This document shows, in pieces, positions 44,801 to 55,369 of a stretch of 64,000 nucleotides of DNA. The DNA comes from Dryococelus australis. Taxonomy: Eukaryota; Arthropoda; Insecta; Phasmatodea; Phasmatidae. The notes below the pieces were generated by a model. That model was not told where the DNA came from. It saw only the letters and a list, made by a program, of their open reading frames with translations, and did no database searches. Position 1 is the stretch's first letter. Each line of letters begins with the position of its first letter. The position numbers were made by a program, and so were the translations under genes. The stretch covers positions 233,421,178 through 233,485,177 of the forward strand of contig CM057009.1 of the NCBI GenBank assembly GCA_029891345.1, in the 5' to 3' direction.

Positions 44801-45650
44801 TGTTACATGCTGCAGCCGTCTGGCTTGGCTGTCCGGCGCCATGGGAGGTGATCCACTTCTACCTCCCCTCTTTATGGAGCGATGCATTCATGGCTACCTG
44901 CACCCCTTCTGGGAATCCCGTGACTACTGACAGCGGCAAGACTTGCTGGCATCACAGACATCCTCTCGCCTGCTAGAGTTTCCGATACGTTTAGTGACAA
45001 TGCAAGAATGTTCTGGTGAGACTGGCCCTCCTCGGCGCAACTCGCGAGTTGGGGAATATTCTCAATGATGGCCTAGACTATTATATACTGCTGTGGCTCA
45101 GTAGCCGGCAGTCATTGACGGAGACCACCTGGCCGAATGTGGACGACGACAGGAGATTTCGGGATGACGGCGGGCGAGGTGTTCGTGGCATGAATGGACG
45201 AGAGTGTCTGAAACCGACAAGTGAAGCCTACTGTGTGTGAGGGTGCTTGGAGGACTCTAAAACATTGTGACTGGCAGATATGGACTGAACTGAGGTGGGA
45301 CGGAATGGAAGTGTAATATGGATTTTATTGTAAATATTCAAACTGTCGAATATGGATGCATAATTTATAAAATAATTAAATAGGTTGATACACTGTCTAT
45401 TGGGACTGATCTTTAATTATTTAATTTTGTTTATTTCTTTTGTTGTGATTATAAAGTTTATTAATTGGTGTCAATTGTGAACAGTTAGTGATATCCATTT
45501 CTTGTGAGAAGTTGAGTTGAGAGAATTTTTGCTGTAATTATTGTAAATAAAATTAGAAAGTTGTAATTAATTCTTTTATTTCATAAAGACAGCCATCCCT
45601 TAACGAACTTGATTTAGTCCACTTTATTTCTAGAGACAGAAATTGTAACC
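44801..45650 (+). repeat. 3' LTR of gypsy element B
   Basis: Begins TGTTAC and ends GTAACC, where the last base differs from the expected A. A TATATA lies at about 45082-45087. It is followed directly by the ATAC target duplication. Confidence 0.9.
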
Positions 45651-45654
45651 ATAC

Positions 45655-45989
45655 TATATTAAATTTTAAAATGTAGCCTACACTTAATATACATAACATT
45701 TGGTACAGTGATAAATAAAATTGATCATTTCTGGTGCTGAACCAAAAATAAATGTAGAGTGTATCACAGACAACATTTTTGTGAATTAGCTTAATTCTAC
45801 CTCCAATGAAAACATCATGTTATGTATCTAGATTATTAAATAATTAAGTGCAGCCTCTTTCACCATAAGAAATTTTTTATTTCTTCTCTCTCTGAGATAG
45901 TATTCAATCAAATATATTTTGCATATTTCCACTCAATAATATCCTAAGGCATAATATTCTGTGCTTCTGCAGCAAATATTAAATAAATA
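45655..45989. other. AT-rich flank of element B, no gene
   Basis: About 330 bp of AT-rich DNA between the target duplication and the RT fragment. No coding similarity or repeat boundary seen. Confidence 0.5.
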
Positions 45990-46125
45990 TCCCTGCTCCA
46001 GGAAAAAATCTGTTGGCATCATAGGTAAACCTCGTGAATCATGCAGAAAATTATTCAAAAAATTTGACATCTTAACAATTATATCCCAGTTTAGTTATTT
46101 TTCTATTATGTTTAGGAATACCTTT
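45990..46125 (+). pseudogene. Fragment of non-LTR retrotransposon reverse transcriptase
   Basis: Within the frame 45961-46242, residues 14-55 read R-K-K-S-V-G-I-I, then E-S-C-R-K-L-F-K-K-F-D-I-L-T. This matches the segment of insect jockey/RTE-type RT proteins located about 100 residues before the C-terminus (K-x-x-R-I-I ... C-R-x-L-F-K-x-L-x-I-L). Similarity fades after about 46125, so only a scrap remains. It is opposite in strand to the tail at 13750-13985. Confidence 0.55.
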
Positions 46126-48094
46126 TTGTTAAAAATAATAAAACATATTCTCATAAGAAGTGCTGTGAAGGGAAGTGAGGTTTCAGGAGCGGAGAGAAGG
46201 CAGGTCATTGTTGACATGACTGAGTTTAAGGGTGCCGGTTAGTTGTAGAGTATAGTATGTTCGTTGAAAGTGGAATGTTCACCCATGTGACTGTGTCCTG
46301 AAGTTCTTGATGACTGCAGATGGTTGCGATTGTAGACTTGTTCAAGTTAGGTCAATCTAGTGAGGGTGTTGGTCCCTTCGTGACACCAGTGACATGAGGC
46401 TGTTACGGCCACCTCACATAACTTCCGTTGTGCATAGGCCAACCAATAATTACTTAAAAGTACACATGAGTAATAATGAGGAAGGCTGCATAAGGGTTCA
46501 GTACCTGACAAGACCAACGCATGAGGAATCGGTCATTACTAAAAGACTCTTCTCCAAAAAGATGGTTTAGAGAAAAATACAAAAACCAGTTTTGCGAAGA
46601 CCCATTATCCTAACCCACATTTTTGGTATTTTTGTGCTATACTGTTGGTGTATTTACACATTATAAATCAATTTTAAACCTCTTTAGGTAAAGAATATTG
46701 TAGTTAGGAAGGGTTTAAAATGAATAAAATAAAGGCGGTTTAGAAATTAATATAAACAAAGTATAGTTTAACTTTACTTTTGTTACTATGACTTGAAAAT
46801 AACGTATATTCATTCAAAATAGCACAAATTATTACTTAATGATAACAAACAAATATTTCTTAGAAGAAAATACATTCAGTATCCTTATTAAGGTCACTTT
46901 TCAGACATCATCTTGTACAGTATTATTGATAGGCTAGTTCAGAATGTCTTTGTAGAATCCCAAATGCTTATTTTCTACATGATAATTCTAATTTCTACTT
47001 TTCCCTGTATCTGTCATTGTTCAAAATACATGTTTAAACAACACAGTTAGCTCCCCATTAAAATAATAACCCTTGTAATACCAAAAAATTAAGAAAGGCA
47101 GAGTGGTAGTCGTAAACAGCACAGAGATGTTTAGAGTGAAGTGTAGCGGAAGAGTCTGTTATATCTCTCTTTCTCTCTCCCCCTCTCTCTTCCTCCCTCA
47201 ACCTCTCCCCCTCCCTCTCCCCCACCCCTGCAACCCTCCTCTGTAACGATCACTGCTTATGCCTCCCGCATGCATCCTGTCTCGCCGCAAAGCAGAGCTC
47301 CCAATTATTTGTGTTTCCTCTCCCCGCCCTTTTCCAGGTTATATGTTGCCAAACCATTTATTCCTCCAAGTCTTTTGTTTCCATGTAAGGCAGAGGATAG
47401 CCAACAACGGTCGGGATGAAGGAGTAGGTGAAGAGGCGATACTGCTTTTTGAGAAGGGTAGTGTTGCATTTCAGCATGGCAAAAAAACCAGCATGTCACT
47501 GTGTAAAAGAAGCAAAAAGGAAAAGTAATTTGGCCGCTCACCACAGTTGTTGACATTGATTTAACGACTGTAGGTTACAGTGAATGTACAGCATGCCACA
47601 ATGTTTTGGCTTTTAGCGCTGCAAGTTATTTAATTAATGTATTTTCCAAACATATCACAGTCGCCACACATTAATCTAAGAAAAGGATTATTGGTTTCAT
47701 ACTTACAAGGTGCCACAAATCGTTAGTGCATATTTATAAAAAAAAAATAAAATTTCCCTGCATCTTGTTGCAAAAGTCATGGTGCGCGCATGGTAATGTT
47801 AACATTTGCTAGAACATGGAAAACACATTTAAAAAAATATATTTAATTCCATCATTCCAAAGTTTGTGATGAACATAATGAATTTTACAAAAATGTAAGC
47901 ACTATCAATAAGTGTAGGCTGCTTTCTCATTCAGTCGCAATAGGCTGGGTTGAAACATCTTAGATTTCTATTAATCTTTAAATAATAGGAGCTTATTTTA
48001 TTTTACTGACCTACACACACAAAAGTTAAGAATTCTGAAATGTTAAGTTTTTTGTAAACATTTACAGACATGATATGGAAAATTGTAAGAAAAG
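46126..48094. other. Intergenic DNA, no gene recognised
   Basis: AT-rich apart from a pyrimidine tract (47163-47240) and the following 300 bp, where frames on both strands (47259-47528 plus, 47305-47556 minus) are open but resemble nothing I know. I looked here for the other terminus of the Tigger element and did not find it. Confidence 0.45.
47163..47240. repeat. CT-rich polypyrimidine tract
   Basis: About 78 bp almost wholly of C and T (TCTCTCTTTCTCTCTCCCCC and similar) on the plus strand. Mirror-like composition could form triplex DNA. Confidence 0.8.
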
Positions 48095-49298
48095 TTAAAC
48101 TGTAGCTTTCTTGAAAAAGTTGTAAATTTTCTTTTGTTTGGCACCGGAATTAATGTTTTGGTTTATAACACATTTTCCTAACGCGATAATGTCAACGTAG
48201 TCCAAACCCTGTTGGCTGGCATATTCCAACAGTTTTTCGACATGTTCTGCTGCCTGGATGTGTGTTATTGAAGCTTCATATTCGCCTTCAATTTCGCCAG
48301 ATTTTTCTGCTACTTCCCCTTCAGCATGCACTTTTGTGACAGTAGCTTCTTCATTTAAGTGTTGAAAACCTTGCTCATGATAGTCGGATCTCATCCACTC
48401 ACTAATGTTGCATTTATCAACATCTTCGAAGCCGACAACATTTTCCACCATGCTTGACAAACGTGTTGTGGCGCTTAATTCTTTCTCTTCAAAACCTTCT
48501 TTGAAATCACTCTGAATGGGCTGAGGAAGAATTTTTTTCCAAGCATTTTGAAGTATGCTGAACTTCACTTTATCCCGGGCTTTGTGAATGCAGTGAATAG
48601 CATTAAGAACATTAATTGTCTTCCAGAAAACTAGCACATCTGTTGCTTCATCAACCAACTGTCTCAGTAGGTTCCCACGGTAATGCTTCTTAAAAGATGC
48701 AATCACGCATTGATCCAACAGATGTATTAGCAACGTGACGTTGGGGCAAATATGCCCATCACTTGAGACTAGCTTAGTTGCTTCTGGGTGGCAAGGTGTA
48801 TTGTCTAACAACAGGACTGCTTTTGCAGGTAACCCCTGGTATCCAAGGAAACTGTACACACTGGGAAAAAATTTAGTGTGGAACCAATTACTGAAAATTT
48901 CACTGTTTGTGCAGGCTCCCTTCTGGTGCATGTAGTGAACAGGCAGGTGTTGTCTTCCTTTCAATGCTCTCAGCTTTCTAAATTTGCCAATAACCAGGTG
49001 TTTAAATTTGTAGTTACCATTGGAATTTGCACAGAAAAACCACAGCCTTTCTTTACACATCTTGTACCCGGTGCATGTGACTCAGTCTTAAAAACCAGGC
49101 TTCGAGTGTGCAAGCCTTTCCAATACAGAGCACTCTCGTCAGCATTGTAAATTTGGGGGAGGGTTTGAAAAATTGTACTTACCTATAAATTTGGACAATT
49201 CAATACTTAATGCTGCTTATGTATTAGCACTAATCTTTCTCCTTGCACAGCAATTTCTCTTATTGTGTGCCTTTGTTTAAATCTGCTCAGCCACATGG
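48095..49298 (-). pseudogene. Tigger/jerky-type transposase, catalytic part
   Basis: The 321-codon frame 48095-49060 is a DDE_1 superfamily catalytic domain: L-V-I-G-K, then L-P-V-H-Y, I-F-S-N-W-F-H, L-L-L-D-N-T-P-C-H-P (second Asp), and L-L-I-H-L-L-D-Q-C-V-I (third Asp). An acidic C-terminal tail follows, ending in a basic K-K-I-Y-N-F-F-K-K. Upstream, past a TGA and a frameshift, comes Y-N-A-D-E-S-A-L-Y-W-K-G-L (first Asp, near 49150). Before that is W-L-S-R-F-K-Q-R-H-T-I-R, the end of the CENP-B-like DNA-binding domain, abutting the Harbinger insertion. All three catalytic Asp are retained, though the reading frame is broken. Confidence 0.85.
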
Positions 49299-49459
49299 GC
49301 CCTGTTTCATAAACATTACGAGTTACAAGTCCACAAGTTACAAGTGTACAAGTTGAAGAAAATGTTTTTCATAAATTTTTTTGTGAACTTGTAAAAGTTG
49401 GTGGGCTTATAAATAATTTTCACAAGTCAGCTATTTGTTCTACAAGTTTATTACATGAA

Positions 49460-49922
49460 ATATGGAGGGTGCACGAGTGGCAAAAGATTTAAAAAGTGCA
49501 GTGCTACAAAAATAGAAGAAAATAAGGACATTTTATATGGGTGGTTTAGTGACACTGTTTCCAAAAAACACAAACGTGGTGTTTGGAAGGAAATTTTGAA
49601 TTTGCTGTTAGTATTGGGGCAGTTAAAAAAGACAATGGTTTGGAATACCTGAGAGAGACATTTTGGCCAAATGCAAGAAGAGCGACTATAGTGAGTAACA
49701 TTATTTATTCTCTTATTAAATACTCATATGCAGCTGAAATAGTAGAAAGTTACTGTAATATTTCTGATTTATTAATTTTTTTCAGAACAAAGATGACTAT
49801 GAAAAAAACTGGGACAACAGGTAGAAAAGATGCCAAATACAATGAAATTGACAACATTGTTCTCAACATAATTGGCAAAGACTCTCCAACAATTGCAAGT
49901 TTAGGTATACCTGAAACATGCT
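49460..49922 (+). pseudogene. Harbinger Myb/SANT-like DNA-binding protein, two exons
   Basis: Begins ATG at 49460 (M-E-G-A-R-V-A-K-D-L). After a frameshift near 49510 it continues N-K-D-I-L-Y-G-W-F-S-D-T-V and W-K-E-I, typical of the trihelix start of Harbinger-encoded Myb/SANT proteins. A GTGAGT donor at 49691 and a T-rich tract ending in AG at 49784-49785 define a 95-bp intron that interrupts the similarity. After it comes K-K-T-G-T-T-G-R-K-D-A and Y-N-E-I-D-N-I-V-L-N-I-I. In active elements this partner carries the transposase to the nucleus and binds the ends. Confidence 0.75.
49691..49785 (+). other. Intron in the Harbinger Myb/SANT-like gene
   Basis: GTGAGT donor and TTTTTTTCAG acceptor. 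Protein similarity is continuous across it and absent within it. Confidence 0.6.
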
Positions 49923-50796
49923 AAAGAATGTGAGTATAATATTCCAGACATTAAAAACATAAATGTAACTTAAAAACAAAACATCCACTTTTACTAGTAA
50001 ATCCACTTAGGAACTTACTTGAATGTCTATGTAACATGAAATTATTATTATTTATGATGTCCAATTAGTCACATCATATCTAAATTTTGCATGTCCCTGA
50101 ATTACAGTCAAGGAAATCAGCTCTTTACAAAACATATAACATGGACAGATATAGACACAAACTGGACTTTCATATACTACTGTAAATCAAATATTAATTA
50201 TTAATTTTAAAAATGCATTGACAATTTATAGGTTACATAAATTACTTCTAAATACTAAACATTCATGTATTATGTTAATAATTAATGAACTAAGAAATAA
50301 AACTTCATAATGGTAAAAATGTTTTTCTTTCAGTTGCAGTCTACCCCAGAAAGAAACGAAATATATCAGCTTCAAGTTGACCACATGAATTTGCTCAATG
50401 AAAAGGTTAATGTGGAAACACAATTTACGCCTGGAAGTCATTGAAGCTGAAAAAAAGTGTTCGGTCTTCTGCCATCAGAAATAACTGGTTATCTATATGG
50501 TGTGCAAAATGTAATTTAAGAGATTCGTCATTAAGAGAACACATATATCAATTGAAGTTATATTTTTGATGGAAATGTGTCATTTGTAATTCAGTCAATC
50601 TGTGAATGCTTTTTTGTACAATAAATTGTTTACATTTGCATCTTATTTGTATTATAGGTACCTCTACTTTCAAAGTGCTATTCAAGACATCTTAATTTCA
50701 TATTACTTATTATGAAATGTGAATTTCAGCAACTCGGTTACATATGCTCTATATGTGAAGCTTACTAAGAGTAAGTATCTCTAAATAGGATCACAA

Positions 50797-51700
50797 CTAC
50801 CGAAAGATGTTTATTAACTGCTGCAGCCTTAACTGTGCTCCCAGACCTGGAGGAGGGTGTTCTGCATTGTCATGATCTTCAATTCCATCTTCATTTGGTA
50901 ACTGTAGAGCTATTTCTTCTCCTTTGTTTCTGGATAAATTTACACAGTGTAGCATAGCACTTGAAGATATTGGCCACAAATGTTGGGCTTACCCATAAAT
51001 AATTAAGGTAGGGACATTTTTATTTTAGAATACCTAAGGAACATTTGACAAACTTCTAGTTGATTTGTGAGCTCTGTTGAAACGAGTAACTCCATGATCA
51101 TTCAGGACATTAGCTACAGGTGTAATGAGCCATATCCTCAACGGACATGCAGAAACCACAAGTATGGTAGCATTAGGGATAGGCCGCTATTCACTATCCA
51201 TTTGATGGCACAGTGTACTAGTTCTCATAATCCTTGCATCATGTACACTACCTGGCCAGTTGGCACTTGTTTAGTAAAACATTAAATCAGGTCCACAAAC
51301 TACCATGCAATTAATAGAATGTTTCACATGTCTGTCTACAAACGCTTCCTCATTTTCATGAGGTGCATCAATTGCAATTAATATTTCATCAGCTACTCCT
51401 ACAACTACATTGTGAAATTGTGATGCTATGTGGTAAACATCTGTAGGCCAATTAATTACATCTGGGAACTTTACTTCATTCACTGCATCAACAACACTAT
51501 GCACAACTCTAGAACCACTTGCTGCAGAAACACCAAGCATATCATCAACAGCGTGAAATTGCCCTCCATTACCTAACCAATGGAGGGCAATACATAACTG
51601 CTGCTTTGATGATAATGCTTTGTTCCTTTTTGTTGGATGCTGCAATAAATGCCCAATTCCTTGTAGGAGTTCTTCTACTTTTAGTGAACTCATCCTAAAA
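50797..51700 (-). pseudogene. Harbinger (HARBI1-like) transposase
   Basis: The 140-codon frame 51271-51693 covers the HTH (L-S-S-K-Q-Q-L-C-I-A-L-H-W-L-G-N-G-G, V-S-A-A-S-G-S-R-V) and the first catalytic block, V-A-D-E-I-L-I-A-I-D-A-P, with F-V-D-R-H-V-K-H-S-I-N after it. Downstream in broken frames is W-P-G-S-V-H-D-A-R-I-M-R (second Asp, about 51220-51260). Then S-A-C-P-L-R-I-W-L-I-T-P-V follows, where the third Asp of the usual G-D-S-A-Y-P has been replaced by Val. The frame 50797-50979 is the C-terminal I-S-S-S-A-M-L-H segment. The lost catalytic residue and frameshifts make it inactive. Confidence 0.85.
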
Positions 51701-52059
51701 TGTTAGTTGTACTCGAAATATGTCACAAAGTTCATATTAGTTCTTTCCCTAAAAGTCCTTTGCCTTCTAATCTCAACATTTATTTCTTCATCTGAATCGG
51801 TAAACACAATGTCAATAGTATTAAACAAAAGTATAACTTCCTGAGATGGTTTCAGATTATTAACGTATAATACATTTTATATAACTCTGAATCCTTGTAG
51901 AAATGTAGGGAATTTCTGCAAGTATTTACTTGTGAAATTTGGTTTATGAAATACAACAAGAATTTAATTTGTAGAAAACACTTGTAAAATGTTAAATATT
52001 ACTTGTAACTTATAATTTTATGAAACAGTTATGAGCATTTTCACAAGTTACAAGTGAAT

Positions 52060-52398
52060 TCACTTGTAACGTGTAAACTTGTAAGTTTTATGCAACAGGG
52101 TCCTGGATGAAGCAGAGAAATCCTCTTCAATTTGTAACATCATGTGGAATTCATTTGCTTTTTCCGTCACCAATGGGCCAGACACAGGTATGCCCTCAGT
52201 TCTTTTCTGTTTGAACCACAAATACAGTGCTTCATCCAAGTCTGTGAAGTTGGACATTTTCAGTGTTTTGCGATTCAATGGACCCGTGCCACTATCTGTG
52301 CGACATGCACTTTCCATTAGCCTTTGTTTGTTTTTGTTGATGTCCCGCATAGTTTGTACCTTGATTCCGAAGTCCATTGCTAATTTTGCAGCTGTCAT
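52060..52398 (-). pseudogene. Tigger transposase DNA-binding N-terminus
   Basis: The open frame starts at 52398 and reads M-T-A-A-K-L-A-M-D-F-G-I-K-V-Q-T, the CENP-B/pogo HTH, then S-N-F-T-D-L-D-E-A-L-Y-L-W-F-K-Q-K-R and I-P-V-S-G-P-L-V-T-E-K-A, the Tc5-type second HTH. The real coding ends at F-S-A-S-S near 52107; the remaining codons are Harbinger sequence. The continuation W-L-S-R-F-K is at 49270-49295. Upstream M-T may not be the original start, since the gene should begin some 20 codons earlier. Confidence 0.85.
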
Positions 52399-52831
52399 AC
52401 CATGCTCAAATTTTTTTTATTATTCCTATTTTTCCCACAATAGTTAAAATTGTCCTTTTGCGCTTTGTTGACATGTTGCAAAAATGACACTACAACCTGT
52501 GAACAACAACCGTGCCCGAGCAGTCAATAAACTTGCAAGATGTGGTGGTGTGGTGATAACTGAGATAAGTGTGATAAGATACACGCTTCAACGGCTGGAA
52601 ATGGATGACTCGTGCAGGTCTCTGCAACAGAATGACAGTTTAAAGAAATAAACATCAGCTCACTCGACACAGCGATAGATGTACATGGTACCGCTGCGTG
52701 TTAAATGACACACATTACAGCATCGCCTTACAGCAGAAGTTACAGTAGAATTTGAAAAAACCTAAAAAGCAGTACTGATAATACAAAAAACTGTTAAGTG
52801 AAGCACGGATAAACGGGAGTGTACTATACTC

Positions 52832-53394
52832 ACTATTAGATTCACACAACGTGAACACCTTTATTACAAATCTGGTTTAGTTTTTTAGGATGTTAATGTA
52901 CCCATTGGAAATCTCCCCTCATACAAAAAAAACTTTAATCTTTTCTGATATATCATTCAGGTGTATAGAGATAAAAAAAAATTATTTTTTAGAGCCTGAT
53001 AAACCTCCCAAATTTTATTTTATTTTTTGTTATTATGGTTTTGAGCATTGTATGTTTAATTGTTAGAAAAATGTAGATATTGTTTCAACTGCACATAATG
53101 ATAGTATGATATTGTTTTTTTTAATCTATGTAACATAAACCAAAAGGACTTTTTGACCAATATAGTTGTTGATCAGGCAACCTTCCAATGTTTTGTAAAA
53201 TTACTACAGCTAAAAAAATTATTTCTTCCTTTGTAGCAGGACAAAAAATTTTTTGGCATTCATGCTTATTGGTTTTCGGTTTGAAGAGCAAATCTGTTCA
53301 TCTCAAAAACTAAGATTTCAAGTAAACGTTCATAAAAAAACAAATCTAAATATTATAAAAAAATCATCATATCTTTCATCTAGTTCAAAGTGAG
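52832..53394. other. AT-rich DNA, no gene
   Basis: Runs of A and T and no coding similarity. It separates the Tigger terminus from the hAT fragment. Confidence 0.55.
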
Positions 53395-53918
53395 GTGTTC
53401 AAATACTATGAAAAGGATATCTTGGTGGTCATGGATGAGGTTTTTGAGTGGTGTCTATCTCACACCATTGTCACAAAACCGATCAGTCAACAAAAGTACC
53501 AGAATCTGAACTGTGATACAAATTACATATGTACAATTGTTACATATGTAACAAATTGTTTGCAATTAAAAGACATTGCAGAATTCACTGAGAGAGAATA
53601 CATGCACACAGTAGCAGTTGGTGATATCATATAATGGATGTTCGTACGGTTTTGTAAGACACATTTCCCGAACTCCGCAAACCTTTAAGAATTATTATAA
53701 CTACTTGAATTGCAACAAGTAAAGCTGAAAGGTGTTTCTCAACCCTGAAGAGGATAAAGACCTTCCTCTGCAACACAGTGTCTGAAGAAAGACTTACAGC
53801 ATTAGAAATTATATTAAAATAAAAATATGCGATCAGTACCAAACAGGATTCCAACCACTGGGTGATCAACAAGTTTGCTAAACTGAAAAACAGAAGGATG
53901 GATTTCATTTATAAATGA
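53395..53918 (+). pseudogene. hAT transposase C-terminal (dimerisation) fragment
   Basis: In one plus-strand frame at about 53700-53918 the sequence reads S-K-A-E-R-C-F-S-T-L-K-R-I-K-T-F-L, then S-E-E-R-L-T-A-L-E, then (after one TAA) W-V-I-N-K-F-A-K-L and R-R-M-D-F, ending at TGA 53916-53918. This is the hAT C-terminal dimerisation region of the ZMYM / THAP12-like type. The open frame 53395-53634 just upstream (79 codons) may be part of the same domain but I cannot match it. The rest of the transposase is not found on this strand. Confidence 0.8.
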
Positions 53919-53922
53919 ACAC

Positions 53923-54663
53923 TAATCAGCTGCTCTCTAGTATTTGCATTTCTTGGAAAATATTACTGTTTAAATTTTCACCATTCTCTTACTCTCCCCA
54001 GCTCTGATAAAGTGTACCTAGTGTGTGATATTTAGTGTAAATAATGTGGTGCTCTTAAACTATTATTTCTATGAAGTTTCCAGTGTGAATTATACAAGAA
54101 CAACAACATTTATAATGTTTACTGTGACATGCAAAAGCAGTGGAGAGAGAATCATTTACTCGGCTTTGATAGTGGCATAAAAACTCTAATGTACTGAAAG
54201 GTAGATGGTTTTCCCCACTATGTTGTGTATGTAGCTTATTCAAGCAAGAAAATTTTGTGTATGTACCAGTGTCAGAGTGTGTGAAACCATACACTGTTCA
54301 CTCTCCTTATCACGTGCTTCAGCAGCTGTTTTGTGCTAGACCAACACAGAAGGCCTACCATCAATCTCGAAGTTCAAGGATGATATAAGGAAAAATGCTT
54401 TCTTTATTGTATCCCTTCTCTTGTTAATTTTTATACTATTAAAGAAGCAGATTTGTATATCACATACTGTACATAAAAAAACAAACATTGTTATGTAATT
54501 TAATTTTATGTATTAACATCTTAAGTCTAGTGGCAAAGTTAAGGCAACAGCCTTGTCTTTACGAGAACAACAAATTATTACACAATATATGCCCGTGCAA
54601 TTAAAATGCTAGTCTTTACAAGTTACTACTAGTTTTAAGTGACTTTGCCTGTTTTATTTACTT
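53923..54663. other. Spacer between two hAT fragments, no gene
   Basis: AT-rich DNA with no recognised coding. The minus frame 54055-54294 lacks similarity. Any inversion joint between the two hAT halves would fall here. Confidence 0.45.
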
Positions 54664-55367
54664 TGATATTTGTGCCATATACAAACTCATAACATGCTTT
54701 CTAAAAATTCATTTTGAACTGTTGTCGAATTACCTTTAAGTACGGTGGCATTTTCCAAGTGATCTTTCATGGCAACATTGAAAGAACATACAAAATTAAC
54801 AAGACCATTAAACACACCAGGATTTTCGGGAGTTTCACTTTCATCATGCCCATGTAAAGCTAGTTTGAATGCCCCACAAAATTTGACATAATAAGCCTAG
54901 AAAGAAGATATTGGTTTCTATCCACTTGTTCATTATGTTTTCTTACTGACTGTAACCACTGTTAAGTTGTGTGCATTTGTTCATACTGCCTAGCAATGGT
55001 AGCTTAATCATGGCATTTTTGTAAGCATGTGAATTTTCATGTTTTTTATTTTCTTGCTCAAATGTCCAAGGTCCTTGAATCCTGACTTTGTCCAGGCACT
55101 AATCTCTGCACTAAAAATTAGACACTGAAGTAAAATAAAGCATTTGTTTGATGACATCCACATAACCCCGTGTGTCTACTGTAAATTTCTTTGTTGAATG
55201 AACATCTCTATACATCTATACATCTTTATCTGTTTTGGTTCTGTATTAATTTCTAAATGTGGTTTATCAGGGCCTAAACTTTTAATATTTAACTTTTCTT
55301 CATAGGTAATATATCTGTTTGCTAAAATTCTTTGAACGGAATTCATTGTTGTGTCTTGGAATAGCAA
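54664..55367 (-). pseudogene. hAT transposase N-terminal half (zinc-finger ZMYM-like type)
   Basis: Starting at 55367 the minus strand gives I-K-S-L-G-P-D-K-P-H-L. After frameshifts come S-A-W-T-K-S-G-F-K-D-L-G-H-L-S (zinc-finger region that follows the C-P-C motif) and a helix with N-A-M-I-K-L. Near 54700-54900 comes Y-V-K-F-C-G-A-F-K-L-A-L-H-G-H-D-E-S and then N-P-G-V-F-N-G-L-V-N-F. These are signature blocks of the ZMYM6/THAP12-like hAT group. It stops near 54664 after F-L-E-S-M-L. Several stops interrupt it. Confidence 0.75.
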
Positions 55368-55369
55368 TT

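Larger units (their letters stand above)
38895..45650 (+). mobile_element. Gypsy element B, with ATAC target duplication
   Basis: A 6756-bp plus-strand Ty3/gypsy element. LTRs are 38895-39787 and 44801-45650. ATAC flanks both ends (38891-38894 and 45651-45654), a 4-bp target duplication that confirms the boundaries. It has a purine-rich tract GGAGGGGGCAG before the 3' LTR and a decayed primer-binding site after the 5' LTR. It is collinear with element A across gag and pol and shares a nonsense codon in the RT active site. All genes are broken. Confidence 0.95.
49299..52103. mobile_element. PIF/Harbinger DNA transposon inserted in Tigger
   Basis: A 2805-bp element. The ends are inverted repeats: GCCCTGTTTCATAAA at left and the complement of GGACCCTGTTGCATAAA at right, followed by repeated ACTTGTAA/TTACAAGT motifs. 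TGG flanks both sides (49296-49298 and 52104-52106), a 3-bp target duplication, and removing one copy rejoins the Tigger frame. It encodes, divergently arranged, a Myb/SANT-like protein (plus strand) and a HARBI1-type transposase (minus strand), the two-gene layout of this superfamily. TGG is unusual since Harbinger prefers TWA. Confidence 0.9.
48095..52830 (-). mobile_element. Tigger/pogo-like DNA transposon, interrupted by a Harbinger element
   Basis: Minus-strand transposase in two blocks (52104-52398 and 48095-49298), separated by an inserted element. The upstream end may be near 52830: on the minus strand it reads AGTACACTCCCGTTTATCCG after TA, a plausible pogo-type terminus. I could not find the matching inverted repeat below 48095, so the lower boundary given is only the end of the coding region. 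Confidence 0.75.

Noticed and set aside
47259-47556. ORFs on both strands after the CT-rich tract
   Set aside because: They overlap each other on opposite strands, contain no domain, and adjoin simple-sequence DNA.
47000-48090. Second terminus of the Tigger element
   Set aside because: Searched by eye for the complement of the 52.8-kb end (CTCCCGTTTATCCG) and found no acceptable match.
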